From NCBI RefSeq assembly GCF_041361465.1, contig NZ_JBGKAC010000002.1, positions 186,001-250,000 on the forward strand: a DNA stretch of 64,000 nucleotides. Reading direction: 5' to 3'. Positions 35,510-43,924 of this stretch are shown piece after piece. The notes under the pieces were generated by a model. It had not been told where the DNA came from. It was given only the letters and a program-made list of their open reading frames with translations, and ran no database searches. Source of the stretch: Halobaculum sp. MBLA0143. Its GTDB lineage: Archaea > Halobacteriota > Halobacteria > Halobacteriales > Haloferacaceae. The translations under genes were made by a program, and so were the position numbers. How positions within the stretch are numbered: the first letter of the stretch is position 1; every line of letters begins with the position of its first letter.

Positions 35510-36777
35510 GGCCACCCACCCACGGTTGTCGACTCGAACTGGACGAGCGACGGGAGTGACGGCTCCAACAGCCTGAGGAACCCGTACCCCACCCCGGTCG
35601 TCCCGAGGAACAACACGGGGTTCGACAGTCCGGTGATCCCGCCGTGTGTGATGCTGTACTGTCCGGTCTCCGATCGACGTTCGAGAACCACGTGTGCGAG
35701 CCCGCGTGGCCGCTCCATCGACACGAGATCTGCGGTCTCGTCGTGAGACGCCAGCCCCACCAAGAGGTCCAACACGCCGGCGTTTCCGTGACACAACGAG
35801 TCGTGAGCCAGGAGCCCACTATCGAGCGCCTCGGCGACCCGGCGCGCGTCTCGACGGAGGGTGTCGCTACCGTGTACCGAGAGGCTTCCGAGGCGGGTGG
35901 CACCGACGCCGGTCTTCCCGCTACACCACCAGTCGGTGTAGTCACGCACACCGCCGAAGTTTGCCTTCCAATTTCGCTCGTGTGGACTGTAGAACGTGTT
36001 CTCGAACGCGACCGCCTCCTCTGCGATCTTGATGTACCGCTCGTCTTCAGTGTGGGCACCGAGGCGGTAGAGGGCGTGAGCGATGCCGCCAACTCCGTGG
36101 GCTGCACCCACTGCGGCACTCCCGACTCCGTCGACCCGGCTCGTGTCCCAGACGCTGTAGCCGTTCCACTTCTCGAACCGCTCCGATAGGAGGTGTTTCC
36201 CACAGGCGTGTGCTGTCTCCAGCGCCGTGTCGTCGCCGCTGGCCTCGTAGTACGCCAGCAGTCCGTGGACGGTCCCAGCGGCTCCCAACAGAACGTCGTA
36301 CTGTCGGTCGTCGGCGACGGTCTCCCGGTCAATCGCCTGGACGACCTCACTGGCCCGGTCGGCGTACACCGGCTCACCGGTGAGTCCGGCCAACAACGTC
36401 AGGCCGTACACTGTCGACCCGACACCGCTCCCGACGCCGATATCTGGGCGGGCACAGACGGTCTCCGGGTCCGTCTGGAGACACCGGTCCGCCCACGCGC
36501 GTGCGGAGTCAGTGTAGGAGTCAGTCTCCGTTACCGCCGCGAGCGCGGCGAAGTAGACGGCAACGCCGAGTCGGCCACAGAACACGCCGGGCTTGGCCGC
36601 CGGGTGGACGCCGTTTTCACCCTCGATGTAGCCCACAGTCTGGACGATCTCGTCGGGGTACCCTATCGCTGGCTCGGGGAGCTGTCTGGCGATCGCCTCT
36701 GCGGCCGAGCGGAGTCGGTCGTCCGAGAGGGTCGTCGTCGGTCGGTCTCGTGGTCCGTCGATGGTGTGTTCTGTCAT
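35506..36777 (-). CDS. LanC-type lanthionine cyclase
   Basis: 423 aa. The alpha/alpha-toroid repeats ('GVFCGRLGVAVYFAALAAVT', 'DIGVGSGVGSTVYGLTLLAG', 'YDVLLGAAGTVHGLLAYYEA', 'VGAAHGVGGIAHALYRLG') and the zinc triad are present: Cys285 in 'WWCSGKTGVG', and Cys329-His330 in 'SLCHGNAGVLDL'. LanC enzymes add cysteine thiols to dehydroalanine/dehydrobutyrine to make (methyl)lanthionine rings. It follows the dehydratase gene by 6 bp. In ordinary class II systems this domain is the C-terminal third of LanM, so the split arrangement is unusual. Acts in the cytosol on the modified precursor. Confidence 0.9.
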   Translation of the reverse strand: MTEHTIDGPRDRPTTTLSDDRLRSAAEAIARQLPEPAIGYPDEIVQTVGYIEGENGVHPAAKPGVFCGRLGVAVYFAALAAVTETDSYTDSARAWADRCLQTDPETVCARPDIGVGSGVGSTVYGLTLLAGLTGEPVYADRASEVVQAIDRETVADDRQYDVLLGAAGTVHGLLAYYEASGDDTALETAHACGKHLLSERFEKWNGYSVWDTSRVDGVGSAAVGAAHGVGGIAHALYRLGAHTEDERYIKIAEEAVAFENTFYSPHERNWKANFGGVRDYTDWWCSGKTGVGATRLGSLSVHGSDTLRRDARRVAEALDSGLLAHDSLCHGNAGVLDLLVGLASHDETADLVSMERPRGLAHVVLERRSETGQYSITHGGITGLSNPVLFLGTTGVGYGFLRLLEPSLPSLVQFESTTVGGWP

Positions 36778-36783
36778 TTTGTG

Positions 36784-38733
36784 TTATACCTTCCCGTCTG
36801 GGTGGATGCGGGGGACGACCCTCGGACTCGACAACGCCGCGCAGATCAGTCCGCGTTGACGGCGTCGGTCCATCGGCCCCAACTGCTCCAGTCGCTCCCG
36901 AACCCGTTGGACGCCCGTCCGTTCGGTGAGGTGTTCGACAATCTGTCGGCCGTCGAAGTAGAGTCCTGGGTCGTCGCCAGTGGTCGTGAATCGCGGTACG
37001 TCGCCGCGGTGAAGTGCCTCGTGTTCGGCAGCGACGATTCGATCCCAACGGCGATCGTCCAGTTCGGTCATCGATGTCTGTTGTTCCAACACAGGCCGGT
37101 CGCGCCGGAGACTCAGTGTACGGCGGATCTCCGCGTCGTACCGGACACCGTGTCTGAGATTCGTCGGAGAGTGCGCCGCACGTCGGACCGACTCGTAGGC
37201 TCTCGTCGTCCGGAGGAGGAGCCGAGTCTCGATCTCTTCGAACCGATCTGCGAGCGGCGGCGCGAGGCTGTCTGCGGTTTCGTCGATGGCGTCGTACGTC
37301 TGCTCGAACCCATCTACAATCTCTGACTGGAACTGCTTCGGTGGGATGGGACGCCCGTCGTACGTCGGGAAGTTGTCGTCGCGCTCCGCCTTGACTGTCG
37401 TGTAGTCGACATCGATCCCGTCGGTGCCGAGATTCTTCCAGTCCAACATCTCAGCGCTCGTCTCTCGGCCCTCGATCCCAGCGTACCCCGACACGCTTCT
37501 CGGGAGCGATCCCTGTGGAAGTAGATTTGTCCCGAGAACGGAGCTGTTGAAGACCGTCGTGCGAGCCGCCTGCTGAACGTCCGTCTCGGCTCCCGTTGCC
37601 GGTCGGTTGTCCATTTCAAAAATCGTTTCGAGGTCGACGACAACGGGGCCGTCGGCCGTTGCGATCACGTTCTCACAGTGACAGTCGGTCAGATAGAGGA
37701 CGTACGCGACCGCCAACAGCGCACCGGCCCGTCTGTAGTAGCTAGCGACGGAGTCGACAGTGTCGTGTGACTCCTGTGTCACAACCTCGACCCAGCCGTA
37801 GTCACCACGGTCGAGCAACGACGGGACGGGGAGTTCCGGAACGGATACGTCTGCCGCAGCCAGGTCGGCAGTGAGGTCGTGGACCGTCTGTTCCGTCTCC
37901 AGCCCCCGTGGCTTGTACACCGCCTCCGTCTCCTCGTCGAACTCGACGAGCAGGACACAGTCGTTCTCGTCGTGACGGTCGCCGGCGGCTGTGAGTCCCG
38001 TCACCCGCTGTGGGTCAGTCCGCAACAACGATTCGAGAGCGTCGTCGTCCGACGCGAACCGCTCGGCGAACGATTTGAAACTGTCGTGCCACTGGTCGAT
38101 CGTCTCGACAAGCAGGCGAGCACCGACGGCGTACTCCTCGAAGAAGTCTGCGGCGCGGCTCTCGAGCACTGCTGTGATGTACTGGTCGTACCACTCGGTC
38201 GAGTCGGCCGACAGCCGTCCCTCACGGACAACTGCGGTGTCCCGTTGTGCGACGTACCGGACGAAATCGACGTGGTGTGCCCGCGCGAGCACCTCGGCGA
38301 GTCGAGTGGCCAACACCCGCTGACAGTCATCGATGGCGTCGTCCGTCCACAGTTCCGTCGGGGCCGCCCGGTCGAACCGCTCCCACGCCGTCTCGACGTA
38401 CTGCGAGAGGACGGGCCCGAACGGAACATCCGACAGGTGATCTGGAACCGAGCTGTCGGTTGGATCGAGCCCCGACAGCAGGTCGTCCAGAAGTGTGACC
38501 CACTCCGGCAACGACTCCGGTGCTGGCCACCGTTCGAAGGCGACGTAACGGGCTGCTCGTGCCCGGTCGATCCGCTCCCCGTTCCAGTAGCCGGTAGTGA
38601 TTATCTCTCCGAACTCACTCAGCAGTTCTCGTGTCTCTTCTGTGTGTTCCGCTCGCCTCTCACGGTGTTCGTGCCGGACACGCTCTGTCAGCGACTCCCC
38701 GCGTGCCGCTATTTTGTGGTAGTCCGGATTCAT
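36784..38733 (-). CDS. LanM-type dehydratase (class II lanthipeptide synthetase lacking the cyclase domain)
   Basis: 649 aa, compared with about 900-1100 for fused LanM. The DUF4135 kinase-like dehydratase is complete: Lys274 in 'AVYKPRGLETEQ', the catalytic loop 'DCHCENVIA' (Asp350, His352, Asn355), and 'VVVDLETIFEMD' (Asp367-Glu369), plus 'NSSVLGTNLLPQG' and 'DIDVDYTTVKAERDDNFP'-like activation segments downstream. These residues phosphorylate and then eliminate Ser/Thr in the core peptide. The protein stops where LanC would begin, and LanC is the next gene. The upstream 230 bp separates it from the precursor gene; an AT-rich box (ACTTATTAGTTTTCTAC on the minus strand, 38775-38800) may be its own promoter. 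Confidence 0.92.
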   Translation of the reverse strand: MNPDYHKIAARGESLTERVRHEHRERRAEHTEETRELLSEFGEIITTGYWNGERIDRARAARYVAFERWPAPESLPEWVTLLDDLLSGLDPTDSSVPDHLSDVPFGPVLSQYVETAWERFDRAAPTELWTDDAIDDCQRVLATRLAEVLARAHHVDFVRYVAQRDTAVVREGRLSADSTEWYDQYITAVLESRAADFFEEYAVGARLLVETIDQWHDSFKSFAERFASDDDALESLLRTDPQRVTGLTAAGDRHDENDCVLLVEFDEETEAVYKPRGLETEQTVHDLTADLAAADVSVPELPVPSLLDRGDYGWVEVVTQESHDTVDSVASYYRRAGALLAVAYVLYLTDCHCENVIATADGPVVVDLETIFEMDNRPATGAETDVQQAARTTVFNSSVLGTNLLPQGSLPRSVSGYAGIEGRETSAEMLDWKNLGTDGIDVDYTTVKAERDDNFPTYDGRPIPPKQFQSEIVDGFEQTYDAIDETADSLAPPLADRFEEIETRLLLRTTRAYESVRRAAHSPTNLRHGVRYDAEIRRTLSLRRDRPVLEQQTSMTELDDRRWDRIVAAEHEALHRGDVPRFTTTGDDPGLYFDGRQIVEHLTERTGVQRVRERLEQLGPMDRRRQRGLICAALSSPRVVPRIHPDGKV

Positions 38734-38964
38734 GTTCTCTGTCTCATTACTCCTGTCCTACACTAGGTCAAGTAGAAAACTAATAAGTCTTTTGCGCAAT
38801 GCTTTGAACCCGTATCCGACCGGGCTCCGTCGGCGTCTGTTCACTACGTTCCTGCTCTCACCGCGGCAACTGGTCCGCACGACACTGGTACCGACTCTAT
38901 CTACCGGTGCTTGCGGATTTACTTTTTTAGTCGTACAAAATAATGTAATACAGCTAGCGTCTAC
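38734..38964. other. spacer between precursor gene and dehydratase gene
   Basis: Contains the AT-rich box at 38775-38800 likely serving lanM and, next to the precursor stop, T/A-rich sequence (minus strand ATTACATTATTTTG near 38930-38950) that may end the precursor transcript, since archaeal terminators are often plain T-runs. No further precursor-like ORF was found here. Confidence 0.35.
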
Positions 38965-39099
38965 TCAGTAAGTGTTGCTCCAACAGCTGAGCGAGACGCA
39001 GGACTCGGCTGCCTCCATCTCCGGGATGTCGTCTTCTGCAGACAGCGTGTGCTTTTCGTCCAGTTCCTCGACCAGTTCGTCCGCGCTAGTTGCTGACAT
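38965..39099 (-). CDS. lanthipeptide precursor peptide (LanA-like), 44 aa
   Basis: ATG at 39097-39099, stop TGA at 38965-38967. Residues 1-32 are an acidic helical leader (MSATSADELVEELDEK, then an EDDIPEMEAAE segment) of the type recognised by LanM; residues 33-44 are the core SCVSLSCWSNTY, with Ser33, Ser36, Ser38, Ser41, Thr43 as dehydration sites and Cys34 and Cys39 as ring partners. It is the first gene upstream of lanM/lanC on the same strand. Two Cys allow at most two rings. The leader has no canonical GG site; cleavage near Ala31/Glu32 is a guess. Upstream DNA (39100-39245) is the most AT-rich in the window, as expected for a strong separate promoter. Confidence 0.82.
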   Translation of the reverse strand: MSATSADELVEELDEKHTLSAEDDIPEMEAAESCVSLSCWSNTY

Positions 39100-39331
39100 G
39101 TGTGGTGTCACCTACCGTTCCGCACCGCATCCTCACCAACAACAGAGAGGGATTAAACCTTTTCTATACTATATCAACATGAATCTCCCGCCTATTACCT
39201 TAGTGAGTAATATTTTTATAGAATATAAAAAGAAATAAAAACTCGTGCCGGGAGTGTCACTTGCCACACATCACTCTGCGTTCAACCACAAAGCTGGGTG
39301 CTGGTCGCGGCTCCTAGACGGCAGCGCGCCC
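39100..39331 (-). promoter_or_regulatory. AT-rich promoter region of the precursor gene
   Basis: The block 39150-39245 is about two-thirds A+T in a GC-rich genome. On the minus strand AGGTTTAATCC (39149-39160) is a TATA-like element about 55 bp before the ATG, and further TATA-like stretches (ATATTCTATAAAAATATTAC) lie beyond. It separates the precursor from the CapA-like gene, which is transcribed towards it. Confidence 0.5.
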
Positions 39332-40588
39332 TCACTCGTCCGTCGACACTACCTTCCCGTTATCTAGTTCGACACAGAGACTTGTCTCGAACCGAGAGGA
39401 TCGGTCGTCAACTGTTCGAAGCGTCTCTCGTCTCTTCTCGTCAGCTGCGAGCCGTGGAGCCCCTTCATCGTCCCGCTTTACGACATCGAGCATCGTCGAC
39501 TCCACTCCGTCGTCCCCGACGCTACAGGTCGGAATGATTGCAGTGTTGCGGTTGCGGGCGACTGCGAACCCCTCGTCGAGCGGTGACAGATCGTCGCCAC
39601 TCCCGAGGAGACTCTCTTCTTGTCGCAGTCGTGGACGCCCCGGTCTGGTGCGGACGAGTCGGCCCAGCCCGTAGAACACGACTGCATCCTCGACGCGGTC
39701 AACCCCACGCAACGCTTGTGAACCCTGGACGACGACGATGTCTGCGCCCGCACGGGCGACCGTCTCGACGAACGACCGGACGAACGCCGGGGGTTCGTCG
39801 AACGGCCCCCCGTGTGCGTACTCGTGAGAGTGAACGTACACGACGACGGTCTCAGCGTCGGTGGCTGCCCGTGTGACACGTTCCCGCAGTTCGCGTCTGT
39901 CGGCCGGGAGCGTCTCTGTCGTCCACCCGTCCGTCGCCCGCCGTGGGTCGTGGACGTACTGTTCGACCGGGAGGCTCGTTCCGGGCCTGTTCACCAACAG
40001 CTCGTCACCGTTCCGAACGACCCCGTGATAGCCGTCGCGCTGGACCTCTCGTTTGACCTGCTCCCAGTGGTCGTCGTCCACGATCGTTCTGTGCCGCAGG
40101 GGGCACACCCCCGGCCGGCGTGTGCCCCCGCGTGTCTTACCGGCGATCGCGTGTTCGTGAAACGTCGCTGCCGCCGAAATCACCGCCACGTCACCGTCGC
40201 TCGTCTCGACTGTCGTCGGGGAACGTGCGTCGGCCAAGTCCCACCCGGTGCCCGCGTGCGCCACGTCGGCGGCGTCGAGTGACCGCCACGCCGCGAACAG
40301 CCCCGAGTAGGTGTGATCCAGGACGTGCTCCCCGGCGAGTGTCGCTACGTCGATTCCGACATCGGCGAGACGGCGACCGATATCGTCGGGTGCGGTGTGG
40401 ATTCCTCCGAGCGACCGATGTGCCGGGTACGACTCGTTTGCCTCTCCTTCGGGCACCGACTCGAGATGTGTCACTGTCACGTCTCCTGTGGAGAGAGTGT
40501 CGCCCAACTGTCTCAGGTTGAGCCGAGAGCTACTACAAAACTGCTTCGTGAGAACGGTGTCTCCGGTGAGAACGATATCTCGTGTCAT
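39332..40588 (-). CDS. CapA-like (PGA_cap) metallophosphoesterase-family protein
   Basis: 418 aa. 'DIVLTGDTVLTKQF' (the family D-x(2)-G-D start), 'VTHLESVPEGE', 'LADVGIDVATLAGEHVLDH', 'TVVVYVHSHEYAHGG' and 'ARAGADIVVVQGSQALRGVDRVEDAVVFYGLGRLV' line up with CapA/PgsA proteins. In the canonical family the last block is 'GaD...G.HpH..q....y....v.YslGN'; here the HPH metal site is replaced by QGSQ, so catalysis may be altered. It precedes the precursor gene on the same strand and may belong to the same cluster, perhaps in peptide export or envelope protection. Function not established. Confidence 0.7.
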   Translation of the reverse strand: MTRDIVLTGDTVLTKQFCSSSRLNLRQLGDTLSTGDVTVTHLESVPEGEANESYPAHRSLGGIHTAPDDIGRRLADVGIDVATLAGEHVLDHTYSGLFAAWRSLDAADVAHAGTGWDLADARSPTTVETSDGDVAVISAAATFHEHAIAGKTRGGTRRPGVCPLRHRTIVDDDHWEQVKREVQRDGYHGVVRNGDELLVNRPGTSLPVEQYVHDPRRATDGWTTETLPADRRELRERVTRAATDAETVVVYVHSHEYAHGGPFDEPPAFVRSFVETVARAGADIVVVQGSQALRGVDRVEDAVVFYGLGRLVRTRPGRPRLRQEESLLGSGDDLSPLDEGFAVARNRNTAIIPTCSVGDDGVESTMLDVVKRDDEGAPRLAADEKRRETLRTVDDRSSRFETSLCVELDNGKVVSTDE

Positions 40589-41029
40589 ACGTTACCCGTT
40601 GCTGAACTGCGAATCAACCGGATTCTTCGACTTGTGCTCCACGATCACAGCGTTGATAATCTCACAACTTATACTTTCGGTACTCGTGAAATAGCGGTGG
40701 TCGACACCACTTCAGCGTCCGGAGGGTGCTTTTCAGACACCTACTCCGGCGAGGCTCCGCTCTTCAGCTGGTGTCTCGGGATGTCCTCCTGTCGCAGGCG
40801 GCGACGACGTGAGGAAACTACGTTCGCTCCGTTCGAACACCTGACTCCCGCCTGTCCCGCGTCACCGGCGTTCAGTGTCTCCAGCCAGTCTCGTCGTCCG
40901 GAACTCGGCTGTGCCAACGCCCACAGGTGTAGTCTCGTCCCCAGTGGTGGCTTCACAGTGATGGGCCACCGGTCGGCGGACCGCAGGGTCTCTCGTCTAT
41001 CCCGGTGCAGAGTATGGGCCGACCTACTG
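40589..41029. other. 441-bp stretch without a supported gene
   Basis: A TATA-like AGTATAAG on the minus strand near 40672 may serve the CapA-like gene. The part 40740-40990 has an open minus frame (ending QEDIPRHQLKSGASPE) that could be a remnant of a mobile-element protein, but I cannot place it in a family. Confidence 0.3.
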
Positions 41030-41560
41030 GCTCACTCACCGTCCAAATCGTCAATTCGAACGCCGACGAGTCCGATGCCGACCGCGTGAGCCGTCCCGAC
41101 GATGCCCGCCCGGTGGGTGCCGTCCGAGTGCCGCCACGACCCACCGGCGAACACCGTGCCGTCGGCGACCGTCAGCGGCGATACGCCGTACCGTTCCAGT
41201 GGTCGAACGCACCGCCAGCGTTGGGGAAGCGCCACCGCCGTCGGAGTGTGTGGTCGACACCTGGCGCGGCGTTCAGCCCGACGAGCACCTGCTGTCTGTC
41301 GTCGCTGAACGGCCCGGTCGACGACTCGACCGTCCGTAGGCCGACGAGCGTCGCGTTCCGGTACGACGTCGGGGTCGCCACCGCCGGCGGCGCATCGAGC
41401 GGCCCGAGCCCGCCGAGGCGTCGGCCGTTCGTAGCCTCGCCCGTGGAGAGATCGGTGACGAGCGCGAGTTCGGCGGGTCTCGGCGTTCGTGGTCGGCTGG
41501 AGCACGCGAGGGAGCTCGTCGACCTCGTGGTCTCGGCGGACGACATCGTTCGAGACGAAC
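41030..41560 (-). pseudogene. broken BamB/PQQ-like beta-propeller gene
   Basis: Protein-like pieces in two minus frames join across about 41170: 'ELALVTDLSTGEATNGRRLGGLGPLDAPPAVATPTSYRNATLVGL', 'WRFPNAGGAFDHWNGTAYRR' in one, then 'SPLTVADGTVFAGGSWRHSDGTHRAGIVGTAHAVGIGL' in the other. These are blades of a PQQ-type propeller as in haloarchaeal membrane-anchored BamB-like proteins. The N-terminal part is missing or further frameshifted. It adjoins the origin repeats. Confidence 0.5.
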
Positions 41561-41754
41561 CCCGCTCGGAGGCTCCAAGCGACCGTGGTTGTACCTGGAC
41601 GGAGCGTACGGTGCGGAAAAGTGCCGAGCTGTGCGGACGGTAGGAGTTGAACGCGGTGGGCGAGCAACGGACGACGACGAGTCCGGACGGCTACCGTCGG
41701 GACAGGGGTGTGTCGAGGGAGACGAGAGACGAGCGGTGAGAGGTGGTGACCCCC

Positions 41755-42052
41755 ACCCCACTGTTTCATGTGTTCTACCTCTCGGGGACTGTAGCTCGTC
41801 CGTCGGCGATCCGGTCGACTCCCACCCCACTGTTTCATGTGTTCCGTCGATGGGAGACTGTAGCTCGTTCGTCGGCGATGCGGTCAACCCTCACCCCACT
41901 GTTTCATGTGTTCCGTCGATGGGAGACTGTAGCTCGTTCGTCGGCGATGCGGTCAACCCTCACCCCACTGTTTCATGTGTTCCTCGTTCGGTGTTCGTCG
42001 TCGGAGGGTATGCCACAGTCACTACCCTCCCACCCCACCGTTTCGTCTGTTC
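41755..42052 (-). repeat. five origin-recognition-box-like repeats downstream of orc1/cdc6, the first four at exact 69-bp spacing
   Basis: CCCCACTGTTTCATGTGTTC (minus-strand ORB: GAACACATGAAACAGTGGGG) occurs at 41755-41775, 41824-41844, 41893-41913 and 41962-41982, each start 69 bp from the last, and as a degenerate copy at 42032-42052. The intervening sequence is also repeated between copies. The TGAAAC core and GGGG string are typical of haloarchaeal Orc1/Cdc6 binding boxes, and the same box appears upstream of the orc gene. This works as an iteron array. Confidence 0.8.
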
Positions 42053-42125
42053 GGCCCAGACCGGGTCAGAGAGCGTTAGGTCACGTCAAGTCGAATCGGG
42101 TCAGTTCGCGTCGGGCGGGTCGTCG

Positions 42126-43367
42126 TCAGAGTCGTTCGTCAAGCGATCCCACTGGCGAGTCGCCTCTGAGCCCGTTCAGGAGGACATCGGACGGACAGCC
42201 AAGTTCGTACTCGTAGTGACGGCCACCACTCCGGCCCCTATTGACTTCCGTCGAATTGACGATTCCGTTCACCATCAGGTCGTTGAGCGTGTTGTGAACC
42301 GTTCGTGAGGTGACCGGATCGACATCCACCTCGGAGGCGTACTGCTCGTACCATGCGTACGCCTCGTCGATCTTCGCTGGGAGCTCTTCTCCCTCTTCGA
42401 GCCTGAGCATCGCGTAGGCGATCAGCTTCCCGTGCATCGAGAGCCCCTGGACCTCCTCGACGATTGCCCCCTGCTGAATCCGTTCTTCTGCCGCGTGGAC
42501 GTGTTCGGCCTCAACGACCCCGTCACCCTCCGAGCGGGCCTTGTCGGCGGCCTCGTACAGCAGGTTGAGCGCCGTTCGGGCGTACCCCGAGCGCTGGGCA
42601 GCCAGGGCAGCCGTCAGCGGGACGGCGTCGTTGGACAAGACGCCGTCGTGGAACGCGACCTCCGCCCGGTCCTGGAGGATAGTCTTGAGTTCGTTGGCGT
42701 CGTACGGCGGGAAGTGGACCTCCTGGTCGCAGAGCGTCGACTTGGCCCGCGGGTCCAGCGAGTCGCGGAACGTCCCGTCGTTGGTGATCCCGATGACCCC
42801 GACCTTCGTCTCCACTGGGTCGACGTACGTCGCACTGTTGTCGTTGTTACACCGGGGGAGCTTGTACAGGATGTTGTCGTTGTCGCCGATATTATCGATC
42901 TCGTCGAGAGCGATGAGAACGTGCGTCTCGGGGACGCGTCGGAGCTCGTCGAACAGCATCCGATAGATCTCGCCTTCTGGGTAGCCCGTCGTGCTGATCT
43001 GGTCGCCGTCACTCTCCACCCGGAGGAGATTCAACAGGTGGGCTGCGACCTGGTACGAGGTGTTGAGATCCTTACACTCCAGGTGGACTGTTCGGAGACT
43101 CGGCTCGACGAACCGAGAGTCCTCGTAGCCGAACGCCTCGATACTCTCCTCGATGTTCTGGAGGACTGCCTTCGTGCCGATCGTCTTGCCCACCCCGGTC
43201 GGGCCGTAGACGAACACGTTCCGCGGGCGCTTGTTCCTGACTACCTCCTTGAACTTGTTCTGGTACTCGGCCAGTTTCTCGTCCCGTTCGAGAATCCGCT
43301 CGGGAAAGTGGTCGCGGAGGGCGTCCTCGTCGTGAAAGATGCCGTCGCCCGGGGTCAGAGGCTCCAT
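42126..43367 (-). CDS. orc1/cdc6: Orc1/Cdc6 replication initiator
   Basis: 413 aa. AAA+ ATPase with Walker A 'VYGPTGVGKTIGTKAVL', Walker B 'VLIALDEIDNIGDNDN', sensor 1 'GVIGITNDGTFRDSLD', and 'SGYARTALNLLYEAADKARSEG', followed by a C-terminal winged helix ('AYAMLRLEEGEELPAKIDEAY', 'TSRTVHNTLNDLMVNGIVNS'). It binds origin boxes and loads the MCM helicase. The gene lies between two sets of boxes whose sequence is unlike the main haloarchaeal chromosomal ORB, so initiator and boxes form a private pair, as on haloarchaeal megaplasmids or secondary origins. Confidence 0.93.
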   Translation of the reverse strand: MEPLTPGDGIFHDEDALRDHFPERILERDEKLAEYQNKFKEVVRNKRPRNVFVYGPTGVGKTIGTKAVLQNIEESIEAFGYEDSRFVEPSLRTVHLECKDLNTSYQVAAHLLNLLRVESDGDQISTTGYPEGEIYRMLFDELRRVPETHVLIALDEIDNIGDNDNILYKLPRCNNDNSATYVDPVETKVGVIGITNDGTFRDSLDPRAKSTLCDQEVHFPPYDANELKTILQDRAEVAFHDGVLSNDAVPLTAALAAQRSGYARTALNLLYEAADKARSEGDGVVEAEHVHAAEERIQQGAIVEEVQGLSMHGKLIAYAMLRLEEGEELPAKIDEAYAWYEQYASEVDVDPVTSRTVHNTLNDLMVNGIVNSTEVNRGRSGGRHYEYELGCPSDVLLNGLRGDSPVGSLDERL

Positions 43368-43413
43368 GCGTCGACACGCGAAGGGAACTCACTTAATACC
43401 ACAGCAACCACGC

Positions 43414-43898
43414 TTTCATCTGTTTCATGTGTTTCATCTGTACCGTATCACACACCCCACTGTTTCATCTGTTCCTGGGGACGGCGGTCGTCCAGTCTGT
43501 CTTCCGGTCGAGCGTCTGCCTCGCCGAGCTGGCGGGCGAACACTCCGAACGAACACCCCACCGTTTCATCTGTTCTCGGGATCGGGTGCCGGCGAACACT
43601 GCAGCAGTCGGGACTCATCGCCACCTGTGAGACGGACCACTTGGGTTCACGTTGTCGAGGTTCTCGAGGGAACGAGAGCCGGCAACCCCCACCCCACTGT
43701 TTCATGTGTTCTGCTCGTCTGAACGGGGGGGAGGGGTTCACAGACTATTACTGTGGCAGAAAAGACTATAATGCCACAGTACGTACAGCACCGAACGCTA
43801 ATTAGAAAACGGCGTTAAGTGTAGTTTCGTCAACAGTTTACCGTGGTGACGCGACCCCCCTCCCCACCCTCCCCCGAGAACACATGAAACAGTGGGGT
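43414..43898. other. candidate replication origin: ORB boxes and AT-rich unwinding element
   Basis: Three boxes (43454-43474, 43555-43575, 43691-43711) point one way and one (43878-43898) points the other. Between the last two lies an AT-rich block, 43741-43850, holding a 9-bp inverted repeat ACTGTGGCA / TGCCACAGT at 43750-43780. A run TTTCATCTG-TTTCATGTG-TTTCATCTG at 43414-43440 gives three truncated box cores. Boxes converging on an AT-rich element upstream of orc1/cdc6 is the usual layout of an active haloarchaeal origin. Confidence 0.75.
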
Positions 43899-43924
43899 GG
43901 GGGTTGGTCCTTCGAGCCTCCGTC

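Noticed and set aside
38972-39238. 88-codon plus-strand ORF rich in Ser/Cys opposite the precursor gene
   Set aside because: It is the antisense of the precursor; the minus frame has the acidic leader, the correct strand and the promoter. The serine run here comes from complementing Glu/Asp codons.
40741-40956. 71-codon minus-strand ORF before the CapA-like gene
   Set aside because: Possible mobile-element remnant but not acidic and not placed in any family; reported only as unexplained spacer. It also lacks the leader/core pattern of a lanthipeptide precursor.
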